Below, one piece after another: positions 47,849 through 60,166 of a stretch of DNA of 64,000 bases. Each line of letters starts with the position of its first letter. Within the stretch, counting starts at the first letter, position 1. The translations under genes and the position numbers were made by a program. The notes beneath the pieces were generated by a model. It was not told the origin of the DNA and did no database searches. It worked only from the letters and a program-made list of their open reading frames with translations. This stretch comes from Rhabditoides inermis. Lineage: Eukaryota > Nematoda > Chromadorea > Rhabditida > Rhabditidae. The stretch lies in the NCBI GenBank assembly GCA_963966185.1, contig CAWZYM010000272.1, forward strand, positions 1,280,501-1,344,500, in the 5' to 3' direction.

Positions 47849-50800
47849 CTCCATAATGGTATTGTTTATTAGATTTTCCCATTCTGAGAATAAGTGTTGA
47901 CTTGTACATATTCGTTAGTAACATATTGACTCATAAGTTGATTCTATGCGTCGTTGAATATACAAAAAAGGCTACAACTGCTTTGCACAAACGGTTACCA
48001 AATAAAATACACGTTGTGCATTCCCATACGTATCAACGTTTCATCTGTACAATCTACTTGATTTACGTGACCGATGTTTGACTGAAATAACATTTGTAAC
48101 GAATTAACGAGAGAAGTGTTAGATCTACATACTTGAGAATCTTTGTTTGAACTTGATACCGGATAACTGTATTCTGTATTTTGTGAAACGTATGCTGCAA
48201 GTTGTCTTATCGTTATCGGGGGGTGTCCCTAATATGTAGTTAAAATAAACTATAACTTTCATTTGAAACTTTGATCATTGAGTTGTCTTCGGTGCCGAGT
48301 CATGGTCAAAAACGTCGATGATTGCTTCCAATGAATGTTTGGACAAAAGCAGCTAGCTATGTTTGTAATTTTATGATACGAGATTTTCATTTTCCACCTG
48401 ATAAAGTAAATCCAAGCAACCTAAACACCGTTTAGCTATTTTGGTCGACTCTTTTATCTATCATGACATTAAACAAAGTTATAATGCGCTCTCATGAGAA
48501 ATAAATGAAATGTCAAATGTTACTTGCGCAACATCTAGCCAAAAGTACAGCTGAAGTTTTGCGAGAAGAACGTGACTGCATATTTTCTGCCGTACAGTTA
48601 CAGATACAAAAAGTGCAGTTTCGTTTCTTTTGCCACTTTTTTCTCTGTATGCTTATTCACTTATAACGCGTCTGCTCCTGCTGACTACCATTTCATTTGA
48701 ACAGTCAAAGTGTTCATTTCCACGGCAAGAGAGAAGTGATAACGATAAAAGCAAACATGAAGTATTATGTGGATGATCAAGGCTAATCCTTGGCTGACCA
48801 GTGCAAGTGGTCAGCTACTTATTAAGAGGCCCTATTTTTTTCAAATCATTCATACAAATAATGCCGAGGTATTGAAGTGTTTGACGTGAAACGCGTGGTT
48901 TTGTTTTCACTGTGTTACTACTGTGTTTCCGTCTGCACTGCGTTCTTGACCCTGTTTTATCTGTGAAGAAAAAAAATGGTTCGCGGCCAGAAAATGCATG
49001 GGCTTGCTATGTGCAACTTTACTGCATGAGTTTTTCGAGCATTATGTGCACGTACATAGTACAGTGATGGTATCAAATTTCGGTTCCTCAGAAACAACAG
49101 CCAGTTTTTTGAAGAACAAAGTGATTCGAGAAAAAGACAAAAACAAGCAAATTTTAACTATTGTGAAGGGTTTTTTTTCTGTGGGAAAACGCCTCAAAAC
49201 CAATTGTTAGTACGTTCAACAATCAAAATTTTCAAACCTAGTTCGAAAAACCAGTAGTTCAAGCGTTCAAGCGAATCGCTTTAAGCGATGAAACTCACTG
49301 ATTTTTAACATTGTTTCCTTTTCTCTCCCAAAGCGCGGTCGCGTGCCTTTCTCTTTGATTCCCCCGACCCCTGAACAATGCTGTGCGGCGGAGAACAAAC
49401 GGATCGAACTGGTACTCGACTTGTAACAAAAAAACACACATTCACAATTGGCCGCTTGAGTCCGGTGTTATATTTTTTGGCCTGAACAACCAATCATGAT
49501 GGATTCAAACTGTTGTTTTGCGATGTGCAACCTTATTTGTTCAAACAGTGCACATGCTTTTTTCCACAGCTCTTTTTTATTGTGACATTTTTTTCCACTG
49601 GGACACAAATGTGTCACAAGAATTTCACGTTGACACATTCTACTGACCATACACGATATTTGAGACTAAGCTCGCCATTGCCACGCTTTTCGTTTTGTGA
49701 ACATCGCCAACTCGGCAACAGTGAGTCTTATTTTGTACGACGTCACTCTGCTCAAGTTAGTGTCGTTGTATTAGTGTTGTTACGTTTTCATTTTTAAGCT
49801 CCATTAACTATAGACGCTATAAACCGCTACAAGCGCACGAGAAACCTGGGTCGGACACTGGTTTGTCCAAAATGTTCGAGTTTATCACCAGCCACGTCAC
49901 GTTTGTCATTACCAAGTCAAAACTAGTCAAAAAAAATTCCGATTTTTTGGTGGTGTTTCAAGAATAAGATTCATTTCCGTGTTTGTAAACGGACGTACAT
50001 CGTACATATGTTAAAATTAAGTATGCAATGTTTCAAGGTGTGCTTGCGACTGTGCTTGCGACTCGAGGCTCAGTTCCAGCATGAATTCACCTATGTATCA
50101 TTGTTACCACCTAACACGTTCTTCAACAAGTTCATGTGGGTCTTTACTGTCAGTCAGTCATAAACTAGGTTGTTTTAAAAACGTTTTCGATTCGACATCA
50201 ATAATGTTTGCACTTGATACAAAACTGAAAGCACTTGAATGTGTTAACATGTTATCAATTTTTTACTTTTATTTTTAAATGAGTCTTTTTTTTAAAGCCA
50301 TTCGGCTCACTCCATTTACACAATTTTGCCTATTAAAACACTCTAAAAAAATCTTTTCATTCCTGTTTTAGAGTCGTTTTTGCCACTTTTCAGTTGTTGT
50401 TTTTGTTCTGTTAAGCCTAATAACTGCGTACGACTAATTTGAGGATCGGTGCAGCTTTAGCACGTTTTGATCCGATTAATCTGTTTCTCACAGAACGCTT
50501 CTCTCATAGTAATTCGAAACGCGAGGAGAGTTCATCGCCAGCTGTCTGGTTTGTAAATGTTGCAATGAGTGTCATCGCCGAGAGACCGCAGAGAACGAAG
50601 AGAACAGCGCTGTTCACGCGTGTTGCGTAGTTTGTTTTTGAGAAACTAAAAAATTTCCGAATGTCTGTTTTTACGCGTTAGTCGCGTGTTTTGTTAGAAG
50701 TTAATGAAATGAGTTCAGCCGTTGTAGTAGTTTTGGCAACAGTTCAATTTTGAACTGATCTTGAATAAGGTGAGGTAGGACGGTAACCGAAAAAGAATGA

Positions 50801-51169
50801 AATTGAAAAAAAAATCAAATCAACAAAAGTTCGTGTTTGTTGTTACTAATGAACGTTAGACATATGTATTTGGTACATTCAATTCAAATCAATGCGTTAC
50901 TTTAACTGCTTTTATAAAAACTTTAGCATGACGCCGAAATAAAATGTGAGTAAAAAAACATCTTCAAAAAAGCGATATAGCATGATAAAACACAGTAACA
51001 ATACATTTAAAACAAGTTTAGTTTCGCTTTTTCTATTGACGTTTTCAAACACGTGACAACTACATCTTTCGCTCGACTTCACATTTTTCAATTTTTCAGT
51101 TTAGATTGAAAAGTTGGCAATGTTCTATTTTAATCTTACTTTCTGTTAACACCGATTCAGTTACATAAA
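47849..51169. other. 3.3-kb intergenic region with one dispersed repeat
   Basis: Holds the R2 repeat at 48706-48833. No gene was recognised; open frames at 48998-49210, 49513-49797 and 50439-50630 have no domain or splice support. Confidence 0.5.
48706..48833 (+). repeat. Dispersed repeat family R2, copy 2
   Basis: Same orientation and extent as the copy at 5927-6052, with scattered substitutions. Confidence 0.75.
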
Positions 51170-52146
51170 ATGTACGTTTTTCCTGAGCACTATTATGTGA
51201 CTTACTTCAACGCCGGAGTTTCACTTCTTTTAAATGCACTGTTCATCTATTTCATAGTTACGAAGGTAAACGATGAAGTTTTATTTCACATTAACATACA
51301 TTTTTTACAGACGCAATGTGATTTGGGAAAATACAAGTATCTGCTTCTCATATTTGCTCTGTTCAATGTTCACTACTCTCTGTTTCATCTAATCGTTGTT
51401 CCCGTAAAATTGAAGTAACAACAACATGATCACTAATGTTCAGGGCATTCACTCATTTGGTTCTGGTTTCATTGTGTTTACAACGGGTCCTTTTTGGCGT
51501 GGTGACCTTGGAGGATACCTAGTTAGTATTAAAGCTGTGAACTCTTCGAGTATCATTACACTTCAGGCAGCGCTATTCTGCGCAATGTTTGCCCAATCTA
51601 TGGTCTTACTATCGATTCATTTCTTTTATCGTTATGTCAATATTTGCAAGTATTTTGGAATTTTCAAAAACTAAGTTGAAACTCAACCACAGATCCGACT
51701 ACATGTACATATTCGAAAACCCTCGATACATTATAATGTTCTTCGGAGTATTCATTTTACTACCACTGGACTACTTTCTAACGTGCCTTGTTTGCTGGTC
51801 AACTGACGAATTCAGGTTCAGGAACAAAAAGAAAGTATAACAGTGTGTTCACAGAACGTACCTTCGAGAAGACATTTTCAAACACTATAATGAGGATGTT
51901 TTCAACATTGGCTTTGTTGGGCCTCAATACACGGTGAGTGATATACACGACATTCTCATCGCAAAAATTTTTTCACGCGGTTCTATTAAGAAAACACGCG
52001 GTAATGTCACAATTACACATTGGCACGACATTTTGGCTTGCGGGAATCTGTTTCTCATTGTTCTTTCTAACTACAGTAAGTTTATCTGCATGTTCTTCTA
52101 CAACAACAAAAAACCACGTTTTATGTTATTGTTTAATTCTTATTGA
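51170..52146 (+). pseudogene. Str-family chemoreceptor, 5' part (TM1-TM5), truncated
   Basis: Exons 51170-51265, 51311-51403, 51444-51521, 51567-51649, 51693-51815, 51855-51933 and 51991-52146 are in phase. Str signatures in order: KYKYLLLIFALFNVHYSLFH, HSFGSGFIVFTT, SMVLLSIHFFYRYVNIC (TM3 end), NPRYIIMFFGVFILLPLDYF (TM4), TYLREDIFKHYNEDVFNIGF with VGPQYT, then GNLFLIVLSNYSKFICMFFY (TM5). The frame ends at TGA 52144-52146, with no exon for loop 3, TM6 or TM7 before the repeat array begins at 52237. Intact Str receptors are about 330-350 residues; about 225 are present. The first six exons show no lesion, so truncation by the neighbouring array looks recent or the real 3' exons are displaced. 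The 3' fragment at 57.8 kb also includes TM5, so the two do not simply add up to one gene. Confidence 0.78.
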
Positions 52147-52236
52147 AAAATAAGAAAATTCTGTGAGTGCCCCGTGAAGGGCCAGCAGTCAAAAAAGTGA
52201 CGCAGACATTCGAGAAAACTAATCAGAGGCGCAAGA

Positions 52237-52357
52237 CTAGCGCTCCGGCAAGACTAGCGCTCCGGCAAGACTAGCGCTCCGGCAAGACTAGCGCTCCGGC
52301 AAGACTAGCGCTCCGGCAAGACTAGCGCTCCGGCAAGACTAGCGCTCCGGCGCGCTG
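52237..52357 (-). repeat. 17-bp minisatellite, seven TC...CTAG copies
   Basis: CTAG recurs at 52237, 52254, 52271, 52288, 52305, 52322 and 52339. On the minus strand the monomer reads TCTTGCCGGAGCGCTAG, beginning TC and ending CTAG like the large units. The 3'-most hairpin of the large unit (GCGCGCGACAGCGCGCC) precedes the first copy. Confidence 0.93.
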
Positions 52358-52543
52358 TCGCGCGCCTTCGCACTAGGTATACAAACATAGAAAATAATAG
52401 AAGAATAGTTTATTTTTGCATAGAAACATGTCTTTCACGTTCTGTCTGTTTCAATTTTCTCTTACTTTCTTTCTCTGTTTTCTATCTCATTTTCTATAAT
52501 TTTAACTCTTTTACTTCCTCTTCCTCCATCTCTCTCCCCTACC

Positions 52544-52550
52544 TGTCTCT

Positions 52551-52593
<43 letters not shown>

Positions 52594-52670
52594 GTCTCTC
52601 TCTCTCTCAAACACGTCTCTCTCTCTATCTCTCTCTTTCTCACACACACACGTCTCTCTCTCTCTCTCAC

Positions 52671-52703
<33 letters not shown>

Positions 52704-52853
52704 GTCTATCTCTCTCTCTCTCTCTCACGTCTATCTCTCTCACGTCTCTCTCTCTCTCACACGTCTCTCTCTCTCTATCTCTCTCTTTCTCACACACACA
52801 CGTCTCTCTCTCTCTCTCTCTCTCACGTCTCTCTCTCTCTCTCTCTCTCTCAC

Positions 52854-52885
<32 letters not shown>
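52544..52885. repeat. CT microsatellite with CACGT interruptions
   Basis: (CT)n broken by CACGTCT and CACACACACACGT blocks that form a loose higher-order pattern. It is the counterpart of the GA tracts at 25596-25987. Confidence 0.95.
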
Positions 52886-52887
<2 letters not shown>

Positions 52888-53817
52888 ACGTCTTCGCTGC
52901 GGTGACAGCAACTTTCTAGAGACTTTCTAGAGATCTGATGTTGGCTTGAATTTTATATAGCTTTATCTATTGACTGAACCCGTCTTGAAACTTTTTCCTT
53001 GTCTTCTCCAACCTTCAACTGTTCGTTTCGTCGAAGTTCGTTGAAGTTAGAAATTTTGTGTTTTTCAACTAACTCAATCCATTATTTTTATGTTTACACA
53101 TTATTCTTTGGAAAAATTACATAACTGTGTGGATATGGGTCAGTACTTGCGAATGCCAACTATTCGATATCGATCTGTTGACCTTGCGGCTGGTAGCGAG
53201 CAAGTAAGAGGGCGCAACCTCAGCAAGTAACGCGCGCTCAGAAAATGTCTAATACGGTATGAAGACAAAGTCCGATCGATCTGAAATTTTGACAGAAGGG
53301 CTTTTTTGCCCATAAAAGCTTAAGTTTACAAATTGGACCTTATATCTCGTCTGTACGAAAAGTCGATCACATTGGCCATATTTGGTGACTTTTCAAAAAA
53401 GGAAACCAGTTGTTCCTATATTCTTTTGAACGTAATCTAACTTCTATTCAATTTTTATAGAAATCTAAGATCATGAATTTTGGGTGCATTTTGGGTACAT
53501 TCGCCTATTTGGGCATGAAGATGAGGTCACAGGCAGCTGGTATTGCGGCTATCGATTTTTCTAGGTCGATTCACCTACCCTCTAAGTTTGGTTCTAATTG
53601 AAGTATTTTGAAAATTTTCTTCATAGATAAGAGATTAGGTGATAACTATGATCAGAAGATCGCTATTGACGAGATATTTGGAATCTTGCGTTCTCATGTA
53701 TTGAAGAAACTTTCTAGAATAAATCAGTAAATAGGGTCGATTTTAAAAAGAGATGTCTCTCCGGAAGGACGGACAGACAGACAGACACCATAGTAAATAT
53801 TAGTCTAAAAGGGGGGA

Positions 53818-53925
53818 CTAGCGGGCCGGAGGCTCGCATCGCTCGCCTCCGGCCCGCTAGTGGCGGCGGCTTCGCCGCCGCACTGCGCTCCGAGGATCGC
53901 GCGCCTTCGGCGCGCTCGCCTCTCC
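53818..53925 (-). repeat. GC hairpin block, right array
   Basis: Counterpart of about 14973-15074: CTAGCGGGCCGGAGG with its complement, GGCGGCGGCTTCGCCGCC and CGCGCCTTCGGCGCG. It ends in CTAG on the minus strand at 53818-53821. Confidence 0.8.
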
Positions 53926-55724
53926 GCGTCAACTCATCAAAACTTCAAATCTGAACTCTCCTATAGGTCTAGTACACATCAGACAACGAAATCTCAAGTA
54001 TTGGAGTTGTTTACTATTTTGTTTATTTGTTTACCTAACTGGTAAACACTACTTTGTAACTCTCCGATTAATTTAGTATCGATTAGACATCAAAATCAGA
54101 AGATTTGGATTTGTTTACTTGTTTGTTTACTTGTTTACTGTTGTTGTTTACCAAAAAAATTGAACTTGTTTTCTTGTTATCTGTAATAAGTTTGAACCTT
54201 ATACCTTGAAAACCAACCGAGATATGAGTTTTAATACAATTTTCAGTATTAAACAGACGAAAAAAATTAAAATTGAAACATTTATTAAAAATCTGAAATA
54301 ATTCATGAATAAATGTATCACGGTAGTGATAATTAAATAGGAAAATCCAGGTGTCAACTCTCATATAGACGAAAGTTACAGGGTCGTAAAGTGAAATTTG
54401 AAGTTTATGCTAATTTATCTCAGGTGACAGACCAGGCGATGAGAGGCGACAGGTGAGACGGACTCAGGACCTAAGGTGTCATTGGTGTAAGGGATGAGAG
54501 AGTTGAAAATATTTTCTTTAAGAAGTTGAAACATAGTTGTACTGTATTTTACGTTTTGCATCTTACCTGATTGATCCTGTCAGCGGTCAATATGCTCAAC
54601 TGCAAAAATGAGCCACATTTAGTTGAAAATCAAGGTTTTTTTTGTTGAAAAAGTGAAATATTTCTACAGTGAAGCGAAAAATCTGAACTTTTGTCAGTAA
54701 ATATTAGTTTTTGAGTAATGAATTACTGTGCAAAATCCAGGTCTCAACTCTTAGATAGTAAGGGATTGTAGTTGATCTAGTGAATCATGAAATATGATTT
54801 TTATTTTCCGTAATAGAGTTGAGCATACGTGTTTGTGTTGATTGTGTTATAGAGAGTGATTTACCATGAAAATTTGAAAAATTAATATTGAAAACGAAAG
54901 AAGTTATGATCAAAAATGTAAAATTCTACAAAAATTTGAATATTTATATTTTGAAAACGGAATGAGTATTTCATTTGAAATTGAAATGGTGTGAACGGCC
55001 AAGTGTCTTCTATCATCAGCTAAAGTTTGAAATTTTAGTCTTCAAAACTAACAAAGATATTCAAGGTTTTTGCGTTTTGCATCTTACGTGATTGATCCTG
55101 TCAGAAAATGAAAAATGCTGTAAAACTTTTTTGAACTGGTTTTTCGAAATGAAACTGTAAAACTGTGAATAAAATGCATGTTTCATGTTACTGTGCAAGT
55201 TTCATGACAAAATATGAAGTTTGAAGGTAGGTTTACATAGAAGTGGACCGAGTTGTTAGTGAACCCATTTAAGGAAATGAGATAGGAACCTATGTTAATG
55301 TGTGTCTGTTAAGAGTGATTAGTTGATTTTAAGTTTGCAGTTTGAGTGTGAAATGTTTCTTCAGTCTTGAGTTATGTCCTTCTGAAATTTTGTAAATTCT
55401 ATATAAACCCATATAAGGAGTTATCGGAATGTGTCCTAGTGACGTGTGTCAAGTCAATATAGTGTGCTAAGTCTAAGTTTACAGTATGAGATTCACATCT
55501 TGAAACATGGACTGAGCATATGGGTGAAAAGTTTTGTCAAGTTCTTAGTAAAGTCATACGGCAAGTAGAGGTGTGAGCGTGAAAGTGAAACGATTGCATG
55601 CGGTCACCATAAGAATGTTAAGTTTAGTGTATGAACTGTGAATGTGCAGTGTGACTTGAGTTATGTGCCCGGACATCCAGACAGACAACGACCATAGCAA
55701 ATTTTATATAGCCCTAGCCAGGGC

Positions 55725-55830
55725 GACTAGCGGCCGGAGGCTCGCTTCGCTCGCCTCCGGCCGCTAGTGGCGGCGCTTCGCGCCGCGTTTGCTCCAAGGC
55801 TCGCGCGCCTTCGGCGCGCTCGCCTTTCCG
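55725..55830 (-). repeat. GC hairpin block, right array
   Basis: Counterpart of 13545-13643, but with the terminal CTAG that the left copy lacks. The order of three inverted repeats is the same. Confidence 0.8.
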
Positions 55831-56119
55831 CTGTATAATCTCTAAATATATACTCATAACATAACTTTAAACAACAACTTTGAACTCAGTACTCGGTCTA
55901 GTACACGTTAGAGACCTAATAAATGAGATTTGTACTTGTTTACTTTTTTGTTTACTTGTTTTCATGTAAAATAAGCAATGAAATAGAACTGAGTACTTTG
56001 TATACTACACGTTAGAGACTTTGAAAACACATTTCTGAGTTGTTTACAAAGTTGTTTACTTGTTTACTTCACTTGTAAACATCAAATATGAACTCAGTAC
56101 TTGGTCTAGTACACGTTAG

Positions 56120-56838
56120 ATATCTTTAAAATTGTAGCTATAATAGAAGCTGAGATATAAACATGACCTTAAATGGGATATAGAAATGAGGTTTAATTAA
56201 ATAAGTTATATACCAAACAGTTTGTACTCTATTACTTTGTACTTATACCAAGTATCAAGATTGTAGCTATAATAGGAACTGAGATATAAACATGACCTTA
56301 TTTGGAACATTCAAATGAGGTTTAATAAAATGAGTTGTATACCAAACAGTTTGTACTCAAGTACTTTGTACATATACCAAGTATGAAGACTGTAGCTACA
56401 CTAGGAACCATGATATTAACATGACCTTATTTGGGATATTCAAACGAGGTTTAATCAAATAAGTTGTATACCAAACAGTTTGTACTCAAGTACTGTGTAC
56501 TTATACCAAGTATCAGGATTGTAGCTATAGTAGAAGCTGAGATATGAACATGACCTTATTTGGGATATTCAAATGAGGTTTAATTAAATAAGTTGTATAC
56601 CAAACAGTTTTTACTCAAGTTCTTTGTACTTATACGAAGTATCAAGATTGTAGCTATAATAGGAATCATGATATGAACATGACCTTATTTGGGAAATTCA
56701 AATGAGGTTTAATTAAATAAGTTGTATACCAAAAAGTTTGTTTTCCAGTATTTTGTACTTACACCAAGTATGAGGATTGTAGATATAATAAAGGCTGAGT
56801 TATAAACATGACCTTATTTGGGATATTCAAATGAGGTG
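56120..56838 (-). repeat. 129-bp satellite, inverted copies
   Basis: ACATGACCTTA recurs every 129 bp or so (56161, 56289 and onward). Monomers are the reverse complement of those at 10080-12000; about six are present. Confidence 0.88.
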
Positions 56839-57101
56839 ACTTAGGACCATTTATTTATCTAAAAAATAGCACTTGTTTACTTGTTACCTGTCCAAGTATG
56901 AACGTTTACCTTGAAAGATAACCGAGTTATGATTTTTTTTAAATGTTTCTGAATATTTAAAAAAAAGTGGAATTTTGGAAAATTAATTAAATTTCAAAAA
57001 TTAGTTAAAAATCTGAGTTAATTCATGAACGAAGGTATTACGGTACTGATAATTAAATGACAAAATGCAGGTGTCAACTCTCACTGAGACGAAAGTTACA
57101 G

Positions 57102-57798
57102 ACCAGTCGCCCTGAGGGTATTTTGGAAACCTAATTTGCATATATGCAAATGAGCTGAGAAAAATCGGTGACCTATTGGGGGCCTATGCTAGTCTACCCC
57201 TAAGAGATGACCTCTCAGTACCTAAAGAGTAAAGAGTTATGCCTCTGGACATACAAAAAACAACCGCGTTCAAACTTTAGAGCTAAACAGTGTGGATTGT
57301 TTACCCGGTCGGATCTTGTTGGAGTATTTCATTCTGTCTTCACTCTCCGATGTGCTCAATAAAAATTAAACAAAAAAATGTGTGTTAATGGTACCACAAA
57401 ACAACTATCAGTGGAACCGCGGGTCACAGAAGATGTGACTTCGAGAAACTTCAAGTCACATTTTTCGCATGCTGTGAAGGCAGTGCTATGAAAAACTTTT
57501 TTTCCTAACAGTATCATAAGAAACTGATATGATCAAACACGGAATACTCGGGCATTCATCAATGAAACCCGGGCTCACACTTTTGTTTTCTACATATGTG
57601 GCAAAACGCCTACCCTATGTTTTCTATGTAACTTCAAAAACGGCTTGTATTAGTTGTAATTATAGATGCCTTGACCATACTGACAAATGTTGCAACTTCT
57701 AGTTACGAGAACACAGAGACTAAAAAACTGATTTTCATGTCAATCTCCGTTAGTTTTTTGTCATGGTTTGGTCAACCGATACCATGCATACTAGTTGA
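57102..57798. other. Spacer with possible decayed receptor sequence
   Basis: A frame at about 57650-57818 reads VVIIDALTILTNVATSSYEN and later LIFMSISVSFLSWFGQPIPC, both hydrophobic and near the place expected for TM3-TM4 of the following Str-like fragment, but it ends at TAG in a different frame. No sure exon is called. Confidence 0.3.
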
Positions 57799-58885
57799 AG
57801 GCATTTATCTATCTGGCTAGCATTTAATGACGTGAGAACCATGTCACTGTCGACCAGTTCAGCCGTGATGATCTTCTGTGGCGTGTCCACATACCGCCAG
57901 CTGAACAAAGTCAATATATCGCCCCAAATGAGAGCGCTACAGAGGCAACTCTACTATGCGCTCATCACTCAAGTGGGTTCACTGCGTGATTCTACTTTAT
58001 TCTTTTTATTCTTTTTTTTTATTCTACTGTTCTATATTTTATTTATGTTTTATTTTTTATTCTAGAAATAGCTGCCTAATTGTGTTGCAGACCGCGTTGC
58101 CTACTGTGCTCTGCTTCCTCCCGGCTACCGTCACTTTCATCGCTCCCTTCTTCGAATTGCCAGTGGGACGGTTCAGCATGGCGGTTCAGATGTGTCTCAG
58201 TGTTTATCCTGGTCTGTCGAGAACGTACTAGAACATCACTCAGAAATATCTGTGGTTCGAATGATCACTGTAAAAAGTTGAACTTTTGATCGCACTTCAG
58301 ATTGTGAGAAGACCAGAAGGCACAGCACATTACCACAACACTATGATGGCATGTGCTGACCAACTCATATATAGTTCTATGCTCGCAATAAGTTGCGGTG
58401 GGGTAGATCAGAAAAAGACGGAGAGTCAGCTTTCGGCAATAACGCGCCAAACAAGAGAGGCAGACGGTTATGGCACCGTATTTCGAACTGCAAGCGAGGT
58501 AGATCGAAAACTATCGTTCTGGCGCCGAGTATAAACGAGATGCGCACAAAACTTCGATAAGCATTTTGGCGCAATTTTCGAATTCGCCTTACAAAACTTC
58601 GGCGTCCTCTGGCGAAAACAGCACAAAACTGTACGCAAGGCGACAGTTTTTTTTCTTCAAACGTGCATCCTAGTTAGTGAATAGAAAATACGATTTTCAG
58701 TTTTTGATCCCATCGCTGGTCTATATTTCATCGGCGATTACCGTCGTGCGCTGATCAAGTTAGTTTGTGAGGTTTTCTGCTACAGAAACGACCGACACAA
58801 TGTCACACTACAGTTTTCAGCATGTTCACTAAACGTAACGCTTACGTCACTCCTTGCGTGCCTGCAACTCCTGGAAACAATGTGA
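57799..58885 (+). pseudogene. Str-like chemoreceptor, 3' part (TM5-TM7)
   Basis: Exons about 57801-57972, 58091-58211 and 58701-58885 join in phase. They read STSSAVMIFCGVSTYRQLN (TM5 end), MRALQRQLYYALITQ, TALPTVLCFLPATVTFIAPF (TM6), GRFSMAVQMCLSVYP and, across the junction, VFDPIAGLYFIGDYRRALIK (TM7 with the YP.FDP...YR ending typical of the Str/Srj/Srd group), ending at TGA 58883-58885. No 5' exons with Str signatures were found in the 700 bp upstream; beyond that is the repeat array. The last intron (58212-58700) carries DR-1. It is either a broken gene or one whose 5' half was removed by the array. Fusion with the fragment at 51-52 kb is unlikely because both encode TM5. Confidence 0.68.
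58381..58525 (+). repeat. Dispersed repeat DR-1, copy 3, in an intron
   Basis: Close to copy 2 (45083-45230); both contain GGTGGGGTAGATCAGA and CGAGGTAGATCGAA. Confidence 0.8.
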
Positions 58886-59582
58886 GAATTTGAAGTTTTT
58901 ATGATTTTTTTTCATACAAAAACAATTGTTTCATACAACTGATGAAAAAAGAGAGAGTAGATAGCAATTCAAGTTTTCTTCTCGAACAAATGTCATTTCA
59001 GGATTGTGTTGAACAACAGAACAGATTGCCGAGAACACGAACCGAGATGCACGAGAGCAAAATGTGATAGACAAAAAAACACTTTATATTGTGTGACAAC
59101 TTGTTTGATATGAAGTTCAATGATATGTTTATTCACGCCCGTTTGTCTTGATCTTTGACGCGCGCAGCGCGTCACCCCCAAGGCATACCCAATTTCCTCT
59201 ATCCCAATACGATATACTCCATAGTATGTGTTTTTTTTTGTTGGAATATCATTTGACAAGACTTATGAGTATGATACAAGAAATAAATATCGGTTGCGGC
59301 ATCCGAAATATCCAAAAACAACTTTTCGCTCATTCTTCCACTAAACGTGTTTACGACGACGACGACGACGACGGTGTGCATCACGTAAGCCCCGCCCACT
59401 GCACTCTGCGCTCATTGGTCGCTCGGCCCACTGTCAGTGCAATCTGATTGGCCGAACGCTCATGCCCCGCCTTTCGCTCAGCCACTCTCACATCCCGGCC
59501 TCTTGGCTCTCTCACGAGCGTACGCTCTCTGCGCGCTCTCTCTCTTCTTCCAGCCGAGCATGCCCCGCTTCAGAGCAAATCA
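58886..59582. other. Spacer with CCAAT and GC boxes
   Basis: A (GAC)n run (59355-59372) is followed by CCCCGCCCA, CATTGGTCG, TGATTGGCCG and CCCCGCC. These are CCAAT-box-like and GC-box-like words close together, possibly a promoter, but no gene start is recognised next to them. A GACGCGCGCAGCGCGTC palindrome lies near 59156. Confidence 0.35.
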
Positions 59583-60166
59583 CGGTCACCTTACCGTCAC
59601 TTTAGCTAAAGTGACGGTAAGGTGACGGTCAGATTGCGGTCACTTTAGACGCTAAAGTGACGGTCAGATTGCGGTCAGATTGAAAGGGGCGGGGCCAGAG
59701 CGAGTGGCGGGTGACGTCATCATCACTCATTAGTGCGTAAACAAAGTGGAGTAGTTGACGTTGAACGAGTGGCGCCGCTTCCACTTCTTCTTCCACGTCT
59801 TCTTCGTTGCCAGAATCGTCATCTTCATCGTCGTGGACTTCTACCGACTCCCGACTTGGGAGACGCGGGCGCGAAAAACACATTTCGTGACGGACCACCA
59901 CGCTGAAGGTGGATGGGGATGCGTCCACGACGATGAAGATGACGATTCTGGCAACGAAAAAGACGTGGAAGAAGTGGAGGCGGCGCCACCCGTTCAACAT
60001 CAACTACTCCACTTTGTTTACGCACTAATGAGTGATGATGACGTCACCCGCCACTCGCTCTGGCCCCGCCTCTTTTCAATCTGACCGCATTCTGACCGTC
60101 ACTTTAGCGTATAAAGTGACCGCAATCTGACGGTCACTTTAGCTAAAGTGACCGTCACTTTACCAA
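59583..60166. mobile_element. Foldback element with about 240-bp arms
   Basis: Arms at about 59592-59837 and 59933-60165 are near-complementary, with a loop of about 95 bp. Each arm carries the CRE-like octamer TGACGTCA, a GC box (GGGGCGGGGCC or its complement) and several GTCACTTTAG words. The left end is itself a 42-bp perfect palindrome centred on TTTAGCTAAA (59585-59626). In both arms one frame encodes an acidic stretch (HDDEDDDSGNE, then DVEE and LLHFVYALMSDDDVTRHSLW), so a short coding fragment was probably captured and inverted. No transposase was seen. Confidence 0.8.

Larger units (their letters stand above)
52237..57101 (-). mobile_element. Inverted, diverged partial copy of the TC...CTRR array
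   Basis: On the minus strand, units run from about 57101 down to 52237. Boundaries with CTAG followed by TC lie at 55725/55724 and 53818/53817, and the last CTAG set is 52339-52237. Unit 55724-53818 corresponds to 13644-15074, and unit 53817-52339 to 24218-26215; satellite monomers at 56120-56838 correspond to 10080-12000. Sequence identity to the left array is roughly 85% by eye where compared. Compared with the left array, everything equivalent to 15075-24217 is missing. No Rep-helicase or other gene is present. Confidence 0.7.

Noticed and set aside
51170..58885. One Str gene split by a 5-kb insertion
   Set aside because: Both fragments encode TM5, so they cannot be two halves of one gene without duplication.
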